64,000 nucleotides of DNA, from positions 62,001 to 126,000 of the forward strand of contig NZ_JAFCNB010000011.1 in assembly GCF_017896165.1 (NCBI RefSeq), read 5' to 3'. Positions 37,291 through 46,474 of this stretch are shown in pieces; position 1 is the stretch's first letter, and each line of letters starts with the position of its first letter. The translations under genes and the position numbers were made by a program. The DNA is from Microbispora oryzae. Its GTDB lineage: Bacteria; Actinomycetota; Actinomycetes; Streptosporangiales; Streptosporangiaceae. The notes under the pieces are model-generated. The model saw only the letters and a program-made list of their open reading frames with translations. It did no database searches and was not told the DNA's origin.

Positions 37291-38610
37291 TCAAGAGAGG
37301 CGGGCGATCATCTCCCGGTCCGCGTACGGCAGGCGGCTCGCGCTCACGGCGGCCCGAGGCAGCCACCGGACCCGCCCGCCCGTGAGACCGCCCGTAACAC
37401 CGTCCGAATCACCGCCTGTGACCCCGCCCGGCAGACCCTCCGGCGCGTTCTCCGGCGAGGGCGCCCAGGCGGTCGCGAACGTGAAACGGCGCCCGGGCCG
37501 GCCCGACGGCGACACGTAGTCCTCCGCGCCGAGGAAGCGCGTCCCGTCGCCGGGCGCGAGCCGGGCGACCGCCTCGTCGAGCCCTTCCCCCGGCTTGACG
37601 ACGGTCGAGGGGAGCCGGTCGGTCTCCTCATCGGAGATCACCAGCACGCTGCCGTGCTGGTGGGCGACCACGCAGGCCGACAACTCCGCGAACCCGGCGC
37701 GTACGGCCTCGGCCGCCAATTCGGCGGCGCCCGGAGTCGTCCAGCCGTGCAGGGAGAAGGCGTCCGCGCGGCAGACCGCCGCCACCCCGGCGCGGGAGTA
37801 GGGGACCATGCGATCGGGCAGCCGGTCGGGCGGAAACCAGGCCAGCTCGGCGCACTTGTGCGGCTCGGCGTTGACCGGAGTGCCGGACATGCCGGTGGTG
37901 GTGAGGAACATCCCGATCCGCGCCGTTCCGCCGGGGTTCCGGTGGTGCATGACGTGGGCCACCCGGCACTCGCCGACCTCGATCCCCAGCTCCTCCCTGG
38001 CCTCGCGGGCCGCCGCGGCGACGACTGACTCCCCCTCCTCCAGGTGCCCGGACGGCATGATGTGCCACTCGCCGTCGGCGTAGCCGGTGTCCTGCCTGCG
38101 GCCGAGCAGTACCCGTCCGCTCTCGTCGAACAGCAGCAGATGGACGTCGACCACGGGCCGGTAGCGTCCCGGCGCCGTGGCCACGTCGAGCAGCGCAGGC
38201 AGGCCCGCGCCCTCCGCGGCGAGGAACGTGGCCAGCTCGGCCGGGACGAAGTTGAGCCCGCCGGCGTCCTCCGGCCGGATGCGCCTGATCTCGTAGACAC
38301 CATTGTCCGGGTCGAGGAACTCGGGGCCGCTGCGGCGCGACAGGTCCATGGACACCAGCCGGCAGGCGTACACCGTGCTGAGCCGGCCGGGCTCGGCCAG
38401 CGAGAAGACCCGCAGCGCGGGCCCGGCGACCGCCCCGAGCTCCTCGTCCAGCTCCCGGCGCAGGGCCAGCTCGGGAGAGGCGTCCGTCGGCTCGACCCCG
38501 CCGCCCGGTGTGGTCCAGTACGGCTCGACCCCTGGCCGTACGCGCCGGAACAGGATGATCTCGTCGCCGTCGAAGAGGATGGCCCGCACGCCGTGCCGCA
38601 CAGAGGTCAT
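37291..38610 (-). CDS. Tandem Nudix hydrolase
   Basis: A 439-residue protein with two complete Nudix boxes: GGGVEPTDASPELALRRELDEELGA (first, about residues 40-65) and GHLEEGESVVAAAAREAREELGI (second, about 195-220). A third region (VISDEETDRLPSTVVKPGEG) looks like another, degenerate Nudix fold. Nudix enzymes hydrolyse nucleoside diphosphates linked to another moiety. ATG 38610 follows AGGATGA. The substrate is unknown. Confidence 0.88.
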   Translation of the reverse strand: MTSVRHGVRAILFDGDEIILFRRVRPGVEPYWTTPGGGVEPTDASPELALRRELDEELGAVAGPALRVFSLAEPGRLSTVYACRLVSMDLSRRSGPEFLDPDNGVYEIRRIRPEDAGGLNFVPAELATFLAAEGAGLPALLDVATAPGRYRPVVDVHLLLFDESGRVLLGRRQDTGYADGEWHIMPSGHLEEGESVVAAAAREAREELGIEVGECRVAHVMHHRNPGGTARIGMFLTTTGMSGTPVNAEPHKCAELAWFPPDRLPDRMVPYSRAGVAAVCRADAFSLHGWTTPGAAELAAEAVRAGFAELSACVVAHQHGSVLVISDEETDRLPSTVVKPGEGLDEAVARLAPGDGTRFLGAEDYVSPSGRPGRRFTFATAWAPSPENAPEGLPGGVTGGDSDGVTGGLTGGRVRWLPRAAVSASRLPYADREMIARLS

Positions 38611-38718
38611 GGGAATCATCCTGCTGCATCCGGGGAGGGGCTTACGGGGTGATCCGCCCGAAGGACGTTCTGGTGGCCTTACTACGGTGAGGGAAGACGA
38701 CGAGCGAAGGGAGCGCTG

Positions 38719-39564
38719 ATGCGCGTCGCGGTGCTGGGGATGGGCCAGATGGGCCGGGCGCTGGCGCGGCGGCTGCTCAGGAACGAGTACGCGGTGACCG
38801 TGTGGAACCGCACTCCGGGCAGGGCAGGCGAGGTGCTCGACGAGGGCGGCGTGGAGGCGTCCGCGCCGGAGGAGGCGGCGGCCGGCAAGGACGCGGTGGT
38901 GCTCTCGCTGTCCGACGACGCGGCCGTCCGGGCGGTGATGGAACGGCTGACGGGCATGGAGCCCGGCCCGATCGTGGTCGACACGAGCACCGTCTCCCCC
39001 GGTACGTCGAGGGCCCTGCGCGAGCTGGCGCCGGGCCACCGGTTCGTCGCCGCGCCGATCGCCGGCGGCCCCGCCGCCCTCCTGGAGGGCAAGGCGACCA
39101 CTCTCATCGGCGGCGCGGAGGCACTCGTCTCGCGCCTGGAGCCGATCTGGGCCGACCTGTACGACGCCGCGACCTACTGCGGGGAGGACCCGGGCCACGC
39201 GTCGGCGTTCAAGCTGCTCAACAACTACCTGCTGATGTCCGGCCTCGCGGTTCTCGCCGAGGTTGTGGTGACGGCGCAGGGCGCCGGGCTGGACGAGAGC
39301 CTCACCCGCGACCTGCTGTCGCGTTCGCCGCTGGTGGCGCCCGGTCTCCGCAACCGGCTGGACGATCTCATCTCCGGCGACCACCGGGGCTGGTTCACCA
39401 CCCGGCTCGGCGCCAAGGACCTGCGCCTCGCCCGCGAGCTGGCGGAGGAGTCCGGGGTGGCCGCCCCGCTCGTGCGAGTCATGGAGGGACGCTACGACGA
39501 GGCGGCCGCGCGCGGCTGGGACGGCCACGACATCGCCGCCGTCATCGAGCTGCTCCGCGAGTAG
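38719..39564 (+). CDS. NAD(P)-dependent 3-hydroxyisobutyrate-type dehydrogenase
   Basis: A 281-residue member of the beta-hydroxyacid dehydrogenase family. Rossmann motif VLGMGQMGRALARRLL, conserved VDTSTVSPGTSR, GGPAALLEGKATTLIGG and the catalytic Lys in FKLLNNYLL. Family includes hydroxyisobutyrate and tartronate semialdehyde reductases and imine reductases. It lies 41 bp before an aldo/keto reductase gene. Confidence 0.85.
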   Translation: MRVAVLGMGQMGRALARRLLRNEYAVTVWNRTPGRAGEVLDEGGVEASAPEEAAAGKDAVVLSLSDDAAVRAVMERLTGMEPGPIVVDTSTVSPGTSRALRELAPGHRFVAAPIAGGPAALLEGKATTLIGGAEALVSRLEPIWADLYDAATYCGEDPGHASAFKLLNNYLLMSGLAVLAEVVVTAQGAGLDESLTRDLLSRSPLVAPGLRNRLDDLISGDHRGWFTTRLGAKDLRLARELAEESGVAAPLVRVMEGRYDEAAARGWDGHDIAAVIELLRE

Positions 39565-39605
39565 GCGGGGCCGTTGCACAGGAAAAGATCAACGAAGGAA
39601 GCGAC

Positions 39606-40550
39606 ATGAGCGACATGACGTACCGCAGGCTGGGGGACTCGGGGCTGGTCGTGTCCGCCCTCGGCCTCGGGGCGAACAACTTCGGGCGCAGGATCGACCT
39701 CGACGCCACCCGGGCCGTGGTGGATGCCGCCTTTGACGCCGGCGTCACGCTCATCGACACCGCCGACATCTACGGCGAATCTGAGACCTACCTGGGCCAG
39801 GTGCTGAAGGGCCGCCGCGACCAGGTCGTCCTGGCGACCAAGTTCGGCGGCGACCTGCAGGGGGCCAATGGCCCCGACTGGAACGCCCGGGGCTCCCGGC
39901 GCTACATCCGCAGGGCGGTCGAGCGGTCGCTGCGCCGCCTGCAGACCGACTGGATCGACCTCTACCAGTACCACTTCCCGGACCCGGCGACCCCGGTGGA
40001 GGAGACCCTGGCGGCCCTGTCGGAGCTGGTCAGGGAGGGCAAGGTCAGGTACGTCGGCTCGTCCAACTTCGCCGGCTGGCAGGTGACGGACGCCGAATGG
40101 ATCGCCCGCGGCGAGGGCCACGTCCGCTTCGTGAGCGCGCAGAACGAGTACAGTCTGCTCGACCGGCGGGCCGAGCGCGAACTGGTCCCGGCGCTCCTGC
40201 ACCACGGCGTGGGCCTGCTGCCCTACTTCCCGCTGGCCAACGGCATGCTGACCGGCAAGTACCGCAGGGGCGAGCAGGCGCCCGAGGGCACCCGGCTGGC
40301 CGGCCGGCACGACTACCTCAGCGACGAGCGGTTCGACGTCGTCGAGCGGCTCGACGACTTCGCCCGGCGGCAGGGCGTGGGACTGCTCGACGTCGCCATC
40401 GGCGGGCTCCTCGCGCAGCCGGCCGTGTCGTCGGTGATCGCCGGCGCCACCAGGCCGGAGCAGGTCAAGGCCAACGCCGTCGCCGCGGCCTGGGTGCCGG
40501 ACGAGGCGGCCCTCGCCGAGCTGGACGAGATCGCCCCCCGCCCCAGCTGA
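39606..40550 (+). CDS. Aldo/keto reductase
   Basis: A 314-residue NADPH-dependent reductase. Catalytic Asp and Tyr in LIDTADIYGES, Lys in LATKFGG and the His in YQYHFPDP are visible. ATG 39606 follows AGGAAG. Probably co-transcribed with the upstream dehydrogenase. Substrate unknown. Confidence 0.9.
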   Translation: MSDMTYRRLGDSGLVVSALGLGANNFGRRIDLDATRAVVDAAFDAGVTLIDTADIYGESETYLGQVLKGRRDQVVLATKFGGDLQGANGPDWNARGSRRYIRRAVERSLRRLQTDWIDLYQYHFPDPATPVEETLAALSELVREGKVRYVGSSNFAGWQVTDAEWIARGEGHVRFVSAQNEYSLLDRRAERELVPALLHHGVGLLPYFPLANGMLTGKYRRGEQAPEGTRLAGRHDYLSDERFDVVERLDDFARRQGVGLLDVAIGGLLAQPAVSSVIAGATRPEQVKANAVAAAWVPDEAALAELDEIAPRPS

Positions 40551-40571
40551 CCCTCACGCCCCGCACGCGCA

Positions 40572-40604
40572 GACCCGGGCTCCCCGCTGAGAGGGGCCCG
40601 GGTC
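40572..40604 (+). terminator. Strong hairpin after the aldo/keto reductase gene
   Basis: GACCCGGG at 40572 pairs with CCCGGGTC ending at 40604, extended by an inner CCCC/GGGG. No T-run follows. A likely actinobacterial terminator 22 bp after the stop. Confidence 0.6.
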
Positions 40605-40679
40605 CCCGTCGTACGGTGGGAAGCGGTACAGGCCGCGGCCCGGGCGGCACGGGGGAAACCGGGCGGGGAGAAGGCCGGC

Positions 40680-42563
40680 ATGTCCACACACGGCGGCGGA
40701 GCGGAACCGTACCGGCCCCTGCTGGGGTCGTCGCACACCCGGGAGTGGGCCGGCCGCACCAAGCCCCGTTATCCGCCGATCGCGGAACACGGCCTGATCG
40801 GCGATCTGCGCACGGTCGCCCTCGTCGGCACCTGCGGCACCATCGACTGGTACTGCTGCCCGCGCTTCGACTCTCCCAGCGTGTTCGGCTCGATCCTCGA
40901 CGCCGACCGCGGCGGGTCGTTCACGCTCTCCCCGGACACGCCCGCGCGGACCAGGCAGTTCTACTTCCCGGACACGAACGTCCTGATCACCCGCTTCTCG
41001 GCGCCCGACGGGGTGGGCGAGGTCCAGGACTTCATGCCCATCAGCGAGGAATCACGCGAGATCGACCGCCACCGGCTGATCCGCCGGGTGCTCTGCGTGC
41101 GCGGCTCCCTGCCGTTCCGGGCCAGGATGGCCCCCCGGTTCGGTTACGGCGCTGAGCCGCACACCGTCACCGTGACCGGTCACCGCGCGGTCTTCGAGTC
41201 GCCGTCGCTGTCCCTCACGCTCACCGGCTCCGCGCCCCTTGAGCAGGACGGCCTTGACGTCTACTCCGAGTTCAAACTGCACGAGGGGGAGACGGCCGTC
41301 TTCGCGCTCGACCGCTGCGGCGACGACATCGCCATGCGGGGCTGCCCGATCCAGGAGGCCGAGGAGCAGTTCGAGGCGACCGTGCGGTTCTGGCGCCGCT
41401 GGCTCTCCCAGTCGCGCTACCGGGGGCGGTGGCGCGAGATGGTGCACCGGTCGGCGCTGACCCTGAAGCTCCTCACGTACGCGCCGACGGGCGGCATCGT
41501 CGCCGCCCCGACGACCAGCCTGCCCGAACGGATAGGCGGCCGGCGCAACTGGGACTACCGCTACGTGTGGATCCGCGACGCCGCGTTCTGCGTCTACGCG
41601 CTGCTCCGGCTGGGCTTCATGGAGGAGGCCGAGGCGTTCATGGCGTTCCTGTCCGAGCACGTCACCACGTGCGGCGACGACGGGCCGTCCGGGCCGCTGC
41701 AGATCATGTACGGCATCGACGGCCGGTGCGAGCTGCCCGAGACCGAGCTGTGCCATCTGGAGGGCTACGAGGGCTCGGGGCCGGTCCGGGTCGGCAACAA
41801 CGCCGTCGGGCAGCTCCAGCTCGACATCTACGGCGCGCTCATCGACTCGATCTATCTGTACGACAAGTGGGGCGAGCAGATCTCCAGCGACCGCTGGGAC
41901 GAGGTCTGCAGGCTCGTCGGCTGGGTGTGCCGCAACTGGGACCGTCCGGACGAGGGCATCTGGGAGACGCGCCACGGGCGCAAGGACTACGTCTACTCGC
42001 GGCTGATGTGCTGGGTGGCGATCGAGCGCGCCATCCGCCTGGCCATCCGCCGCGGGCTGCCCGCCGACCTGCGGCACTGGCAGAAGTCGCGTGACGCGAT
42101 CTACCGGCAGATCATGGCGCGGGGCTGGTCGCCGCGGCTCCGGGCGTTCAGCCAGTATCTCGACGGCGACGTGCTCGACGCCTCGGTCCTCATGATGCCG
42201 CTGTCGAGGTTCGTCTCGCCGGCCGACCCCAAGTGGCTCTCGACGCTCGACGCCCTCAGCCGGGAGCTGGTGTCGGACTCGCTCGTCTACCGCTACGACA
42301 CCCGGCTCAGCCCGGACGGCCTGGACGGCGAGGAGGGCACGTTCTCCATCTGCTCGTTCTGGTACGTGGAGGCGCTGGCCCGCGCCGGGCGGATCGACGA
42401 GGCCCGGCTGGCGTTCGAGAAGATGCTCACGTACGCCAACCACCTGGGCCTCTACGCGGAAGAGATCGGACACACCGGCGAGCAGCTGGGCAACTTCCCG
42501 CAGGCGTTCACTCACCTGTCGCTGATCAGCGCCGCCTTCTACCTGGACCGGATCCTCGGGTGA
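40680..42563 (+). CDS. Glycoside hydrolase family 15 protein (trehalase/glucoamylase-like)
   Basis: A 627-residue cytoplasmic enzyme. N-terminal trehalase-associated domain (IAEHGLIGDLRTVALVGTCGTIDWYCCPRFDSPS) and GH15 catalytic (alpha/alpha) barrel with RNWDYRYVWIRDAAF. The acid/base candidates are Glu in CHLEGYEGSGPVRVGN and in EEGTFSICSFW. Actinobacterial members hydrolyse trehalose. No signal peptide. Confidence 0.9.
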   Translation: MSTHGGGAEPYRPLLGSSHTREWAGRTKPRYPPIAEHGLIGDLRTVALVGTCGTIDWYCCPRFDSPSVFGSILDADRGGSFTLSPDTPARTRQFYFPDTNVLITRFSAPDGVGEVQDFMPISEESREIDRHRLIRRVLCVRGSLPFRARMAPRFGYGAEPHTVTVTGHRAVFESPSLSLTLTGSAPLEQDGLDVYSEFKLHEGETAVFALDRCGDDIAMRGCPIQEAEEQFEATVRFWRRWLSQSRYRGRWREMVHRSALTLKLLTYAPTGGIVAAPTTSLPERIGGRRNWDYRYVWIRDAAFCVYALLRLGFMEEAEAFMAFLSEHVTTCGDDGPSGPLQIMYGIDGRCELPETELCHLEGYEGSGPVRVGNNAVGQLQLDIYGALIDSIYLYDKWGEQISSDRWDEVCRLVGWVCRNWDRPDEGIWETRHGRKDYVYSRLMCWVAIERAIRLAIRRGLPADLRHWQKSRDAIYRQIMARGWSPRLRAFSQYLDGDVLDASVLMMPLSRFVSPADPKWLSTLDALSRELVSDSLVYRYDTRLSPDGLDGEEGTFSICSFWYVEALARAGRIDEARLAFEKMLTYANHLGLYAEEIGHTGEQLGNFPQAFTHLSLISAAFYLDRILG

Positions 42564-42568
42564 CCGAT

Positions 42569-42591
42569 CCAGGCCCGAGGCGGGGGCCTGG
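42569..42591. terminator. Hairpin between convergent genes
   Basis: CCAGGCCC (42569-42576) pairs with GGGCCTGG (42584-42591) over a 7-base loop, between the convergent GH15 and anti-sigma-like genes. It can serve both strands. Confidence 0.55.
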
Positions 42592-43182
42592 TCAGCCCAG
42601 TGAGCCGGCGCGGGGCCGGCTCTGGCAGAAGCCCGCCCAGACGGCCTTGCCCGTCGGCCGCAGGTGGGTCCATCCCCACATGCGGCTGACGCCCGCGACC
42701 ACCTGGAGCCCGCGGCCCGTCTCCGCGACGTGGTCGGGCTCCCGGATCACGGGGGCTTCGTTGCTCGGGTCGGTGACCACGCACAACAGCGAACGGCAGG
42801 ACCGGAACAGCAGCAGCCGGACGGGCACCGTGTGGATCGCCGGGTGCCGCAGGCCGTGCCGTACCGCGTTGGTGACGAGTTCGCAGACCGCGAGCGTCGC
42901 GTCGTCGGCCATCTCGGCGAACGACCAGCTCCGCATGACGTCCATCGTGAAGCGCCGGGCGGTGCGCGCGGGCATGCTCTCGAACGCGAACTCGTGGACG
43001 GCCACGCGCAGGACGACCGACCGATCGTCCTCAGGGGCCCAGGGCCACCGCATTCCGTCCGGAAAGACCTGCCCCAGCGTGCTCAGCCAGGGCTCCCAGC
43101 CCTCGGCGTCGGCCGCCGCGAGGGGAGCCTGGTCTGTCCGGTAACCAGTCATTAATGGCCCTATGAGGTTGCTGTCGGTCAT
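42592..43182 (-). CDS. RsbW-like HATPase protein (anti-sigma factor type)
   Basis: A 196-residue protein with a GHKL ATPase domain: N-box CELVTNAVRHG, then TDPSNEAPVIREP and a GRGLQVVAG G-box. Such proteins bind sigma factors or act in small regulatory modules with XRE/DUF397 partners in actinomycetes. Divergent from the DUF397 gene; a stretch at 43183-43299 may hold both promoters. Confidence 0.85.
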   Translation of the reverse strand: MTDSNLIGPLMTGYRTDQAPLAAADAEGWEPWLSTLGQVFPDGMRWPWAPEDDRSVVLRVAVHEFAFESMPARTARRFTMDVMRSWSFAEMADDATLAVCELVTNAVRHGLRHPAIHTVPVRLLLFRSCRSLLCVVTDPSNEAPVIREPDHVAETGRGLQVVAGVSRMWGWTHLRPTGKAVWAGFCQSRPRAGSLG

Positions 43183-43299
43183 GTGACGGGATGACTCAGT
43201 TAGTCATACTGCTCTGAATGATGCCTGTGTGCAAGTACGGATGCACGTGCAAACGCACATACCCGTATTCTTTCCGCGGTTCGAAGAGAAGGGGCGGGG

Positions 43300-43578
43300 A
43301 TGACGGGCGTGCACAACGGGATGTCGGCGAGCCTTCTGGGGGATGTGGCCTGGCACAAGAGCCGGCACAGCAACCCCAACGGCAACTGCGTGGAGATTGC
43401 CCGGCTCGCGGACGGACGTGTGGCCGTACGGAACTCACGTCACCCGGCGGGCCCGGTGCTGGTTTACCGGCGGGAGGACGTTCTGGCGTTCGTGGAGTCC
43501 ACCAAAGCGGGTGATTTCGACGATCTCCTCGGTGGCCGTCGAGACCGCTTGCACGAAGGGGTGGGACGAGTATCGTAA
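43300..43578 (+). CDS. DUF397 protein
   Basis: A 92-residue protein: WHKSRHSNPNGNCVEIARLADGRVAVRNSRHPAGPVLVY is the DUF397 signature. DUF397 proteins pair with XRE/DUF5753 regulators (WhiJ-like systems) and modulate sporulation or antibiotic genes. Here it precedes its XRE partner by 37 bp; in most modules it follows. Confidence 0.9.
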   Translation: MTGVHNGMSASLLGDVAWHKSRHSNPNGNCVEIARLADGRVAVRNSRHPAGPVLVYRREDVLAFVESTKAGDFDDLLGGRRDRLHEGVGRVS

Positions 43579-43615
43579 ACGTCGCGTAAACGACGGTGCA
43601 CCCGAAGGACCTCAT

Positions 43616-44521
43616 ATGACTGCGGCCCCCATGGAGGGTGCGCCTCAACCGGCGGAGCGGACGGCACAGCCGTCCAGAAGCCCCACGGTCCTGAGGCTCC
43701 TCATCGGCACCCAGTTGCGCCGCCTCCGGGAGAGACGGCACATCCTCCTGGAAGAGGCCGGGCGGGCGATCCGCGCGTCCCACTCGAAGATCAGCCGGAT
43801 GGAGCTCGGCCGCGTCAGCTTCCGCGTGCGCGACGTGGCCGATCTCCTCACGCTGTACGGCGTCACCGACGAGAGCGAGCGGGAGGCGCTGCTCTCCCTG
43901 GTGGCGCAGGCCAACGCGCCCGGCTGGTGGCATTACTACGACGACGTCCTGCCGTCCTGGTTCGAGACGTACGTCGGGCTGGAGCAGTCCGCCGTCTCGA
44001 TCAGGAACTACGAGGTCCAGTTCGTTCCGGAGTTGTTGCAGACCGAGGACTACGCGCGGGTGATGGTGCGGCTGGCGCACCCGGGCGCGCACGCCGACGA
44101 GGTCGAGCGCCGGGTGCGGCTGCGGATGGACCGGCAGAAGGTGCTGACCCGGCCGGGCCCCGCCACGCTGTGGGCGGTCGTCGACGAGGCGGTCCTGCGG
44201 CGGCCCGTCGGCGGCGCGGAGGTGATGCGAGCGCAGCTCCGGCACCTGCTCGACCTGCTGGAACGCCCCAACGTGTCGCTGCAGATCCACTCCTTCAGCG
44301 TGGGAGGCCATGCCGCCGCGGGCGGCCCGTTCAGTGTGCTCCGATTCGCCGAAGCGGACATTCCGGATGTTGTCTATCTGGAGCAGTTGATTAGCGCCAT
44401 TTATCTGGACAAACGGGACGAAACGGACCGTTATCTGGCTGTCATGGAACGGCTCTGCGTCGAAGCCGAGACGGTCTCGGAAACCAGGAAATTGCTGAAC
44501 CAGGTCATGACGGCGCTCTGA
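43616..44521 (+). CDS. XRE-family regulator with DUF5753 domain
   Basis: A 301-residue WhiJ-type regulator. The HTH is near residues 30-80 (LRRLRERRHILLEEAGRAIRASHSKISRMELG), followed by DUF5753 with YVGLEQSAVSIRNYEVQFVPELLQTEDYAR. ATG 43616 lies in the same orientation as the DUF397 gene. Likely represses or activates developmental genes when paired with DUF397 and the HATPase proteins. Confidence 0.9.
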   Translation: MTAAPMEGAPQPAERTAQPSRSPTVLRLLIGTQLRRLRERRHILLEEAGRAIRASHSKISRMELGRVSFRVRDVADLLTLYGVTDESEREALLSLVAQANAPGWWHYYDDVLPSWFETYVGLEQSAVSIRNYEVQFVPELLQTEDYARVMVRLAHPGAHADEVERRVRLRMDRQKVLTRPGPATLWAVVDEAVLRRPVGGAEVMRAQLRHLLDLLERPNVSLQIHSFSVGGHAAAGGPFSVLRFAEADIPDVVYLEQLISAIYLDKRDETDRYLAVMERLCVEAETVSETRKLLNQVMTAL

Positions 44522-44595
44522 GCGGGGCCTCGGCGTCCGGCGTACCGTTGCCATGTCCGCCTCCCGTCACACACCGGGCGCAAGCCGTACCGGTA

Positions 44596-44637
44596 AACAC
44601 GTGTTAGGCGCGCATGTGCGGTAAAGGGAGTATTACC
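44596..44637. promoter_or_regulatory. Dyads before the second HATPase gene
   Basis: A perfect palindrome AACACGTGTT (44596-44605) and GGTAA-N8-TTACC (44620-44637) lie 25-66 bp before the next gene. They may be sites for the adjacent XRE protein. Confidence 0.35.
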
Positions 44638-44661
44638 AGTGCTGCTGGAGCAGGGAGGGCG

Positions 44662-45057
44662 GTGAGGACCTTGACGGGCGGCCTGCTGAGCCTGGAGTTC
44701 GACCGAAGTACGGTCACCCGGGTGCGGCATCTCGTCACGGTCTCGGCGCACGAGGCCGGGCTGGACGGTATGGCCCTGGAGGACTTCGTGCTGGCTGTGC
44801 ACGAGGCGGTCACCAACGCGGTGCGGTACGGCACGCCTCCGCGCGACATCACCCTCTACCGCGAGAAGAGCTCGCTCGTCTGCGAGGTGAGCGACAGCGG
44901 GCCCGGCATCCCCCCAGAGGCCCTCGACAAGGACGCGGCGACGACCCGCTTCGACTTCGGCGGCCGTGGACTCTGGCTGATGAACCGCCTCGCCGACCTG
45001 TCCGTCCGCACCGGACCTCGCGGCACCGTCATCAGGCTCTGCGTGCTGCTGGTCTGA
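44662..45057 (+). CDS. Second RsbW-like HATPase protein
   Basis: A 131-residue GHKL ATPase protein: N-box VHEAVTNAVRYG, CEVSDSGPGIPPEAL and GGRGLWLMNRLADLS. GTG 44662 follows GGGAGGG; TTG 44671 is an alternative. Such stand-alone domains act as anti-sigma or regulatory kinases. With the 42592 gene it brackets the XRE/DUF397 pair. Confidence 0.85.
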   Translation: MRTLTGGLLSLEFDRSTVTRVRHLVTVSAHEAGLDGMALEDFVLAVHEAVTNAVRYGTPPRDITLYREKSSLVCEVSDSGPGIPPEALDKDAATTRFDFGGRGLWLMNRLADLSVRTGPRGTVIRLCVLLV

Positions 45058-45349
45058 TCATCGGCGGGCACGCGGCCCCGGAGCCGGTCCGAAAACCCCG
45101 GGACGCCCCCACGGAGCCCCACGGTGCCGCTAGGGTTAGCCCCAACGCGACCTGGGCACTTCTGATCTCACCGACTCGCCGCAGGGATTGACCGGCGAGC
45201 CCGACGGGCAAGCCGTTACCGATAATTCGGTTCACCAGAATCTGGAGCAAACCGGGCCGGGTACCGAAGCCTTGCTAGGCTGCAGGGAACCGTAGAACCG
45301 GGCGTTGTCTCACCCGGCAGGTGAGACCGTTGAGAAGTGGGGTCACACC

Positions 45350-45469
45350 GTGAAGAAGCTGATTGTTCTCGCCCTGGTCGCTCTTGGCGGACTTCTTGTC
45401 TGGCGCAAGGTGCAGGCCGACCGTGCTGAGCTGGACCTGTGGACAGAGGCCACCGGTAGCGAGAACTGA
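45350..45469 (+). CDS. DLW-39 family protein
   Basis: GTG 45350 opens a 39-residue protein: an N-terminal hydrophobic helix (KKLIVLALVALGGLLVW), then AELDLWTEATG, the DLW signature. This small conserved actinobacterial membrane protein usually lies near tRNA-Ile/tRNA-Ala close to gyrA. Confidence 0.9.
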   Translation: MKKLIVLALVALGGLLVWRKVQADRAELDLWTEATGSEN

Positions 45470-45508
45470 CCACACAGGATGGTGCGTGATCGTGGCGAAG
45501 GTGCGGGA

Positions 45509-46261
45509 ATGACGCCCGTGAGGCTGGCCTGCCTTGATCTGGCCGGGACCACGATCGGTGACATCGACATGCTGGAACGGGCCTTCGCCGAGGCGATCGC
45601 CACGCAGGGCATCGTGCCCGGGACCAGTGCGTATGCGCGTGCGATGGTGCATGTGCACAGGTCCCGGGGCTGCCCGAAGATCGAGGTGTTCCGCGGGATC
45701 TTCCCCGGCAACGAGGCTCAGGCGCAGGCCGCGAACCTGACATTCGAGCGCGCCTACGAGGGGGCGATCGAGCGGACGGGCCTCGCCCCGGCGCCGGGCA
45801 TGGTGGAGGCGCTCGAGAGGCTGCGGAACGCCGACATGAGGATCGCGCTGATCACCGGCTTCAGCAGGCCGACCCTGAGCCGGGTGCTGAGCTCGCTCAG
45901 CTGGGCCGACAAGCTCGATCTCGCCATCTGCCCTGAGGACGCCGGGCGCGGGCGTCCGTACCCCGACATGGTCCTGACGGCCGTCCTCCGATCCGGGATC
46001 GAAGACGTCCGGCAGGTGGCCGTCGCGGGCGACTCCGAGAGCGACATGCTCTGCGGCCGCCGGGCCGGCGCCTCGATCGTCGCCGGGGTCCTGACCGGCG
46101 TGCACAGCCGCGAGCGCCTGGTCGGCGGAGGAGCCACCCACATCATCGACTCGATCGCCGACCTGCCCGCGTTGCTGCTCGCCGACCGTCCCACCGACGG
46201 CGTCCCCGGCGTGGTCACACACGGAGTGGCGATGCGCGACGTGGCCCCCAGCAGCAACTGA
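45509..46261 (+). CDS. HAD-superfamily phosphatase, phosphonatase-like
   Basis: A 250-residue HAD hydrolase. Nucleophile region LACLDLAGTTIGD, motif II Thr in LITGFSRPTL and motif III/IV in VAVAGDSESDMLCGRRAG. The cap region (IEVFRGIFPGNEAQ) resembles phosphonoacetaldehyde-hydrolase-like proteins. ATG 45509 is preferred; upstream GTG 45491 is possible. Substrate unknown. Confidence 0.82.
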   Translation: MTPVRLACLDLAGTTIGDIDMLERAFAEAIATQGIVPGTSAYARAMVHVHRSRGCPKIEVFRGIFPGNEAQAQAANLTFERAYEGAIERTGLAPAPGMVEALERLRNADMRIALITGFSRPTLSRVLSSLSWADKLDLAICPEDAGRGRPYPDMVLTAVLRSGIEDVRQVAVAGDSESDMLCGRRAGASIVAGVLTGVHSRERLVGGGATHIIDSIADLPALLLADRPTDGVPGVVTHGVAMRDVAPSSN

Positions 46262-46353
46262 TGGCGTGTGGTCGAGTGGCGCGCGTACTCACGCTGTTGC
46301 TACCGTGTACCCGACCGCGTCGTGATCTGTCGTTTCCGCCGGCCGGCGGATGA

Positions 46354-46426
46354 GGGGCCTTAGCTCAGCTGGCAGAGCGCCTGCTTTGCAAGCAGGAAGT
46401 CAGGGGTTCGAATCCCCTAGGCTCCA
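46354..46426 (+). tRNA. tRNA-Ala (anticodon TGC)
   Basis: A 73-nt cloverleaf. The acceptor pairs GGGGCCT with AGGCTCC (one G-U). The anticodon stem-loop CTGCTTTGCAAGCAG carries TGC, and the T-arm reads GGGGTTCGAATCCCC. Discriminator A; CCA is not encoded. Its 3' end borders the integrase remnant, a usual integration target. Confidence 0.97.
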
Positions 46427-46435
46427 CCTCGAAAA

Positions 46436-46466
46436 ACACCGCCTCCCTGATCTTGGGAAGCGGTGT
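46436..46466 (-). terminator. Intrinsic terminator of the integrase remnant
   Basis: ACACCGCCTCCC (46436-46447) pairs with GGGAAGCGGTGT (46455-46466) with one mismatch and a 7-base loop. On the minus strand it is followed by TTTTT, so it ends transcription from the integrase side. Confidence 0.75.
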
Positions 46467-46474
46467 CCGGGCCA

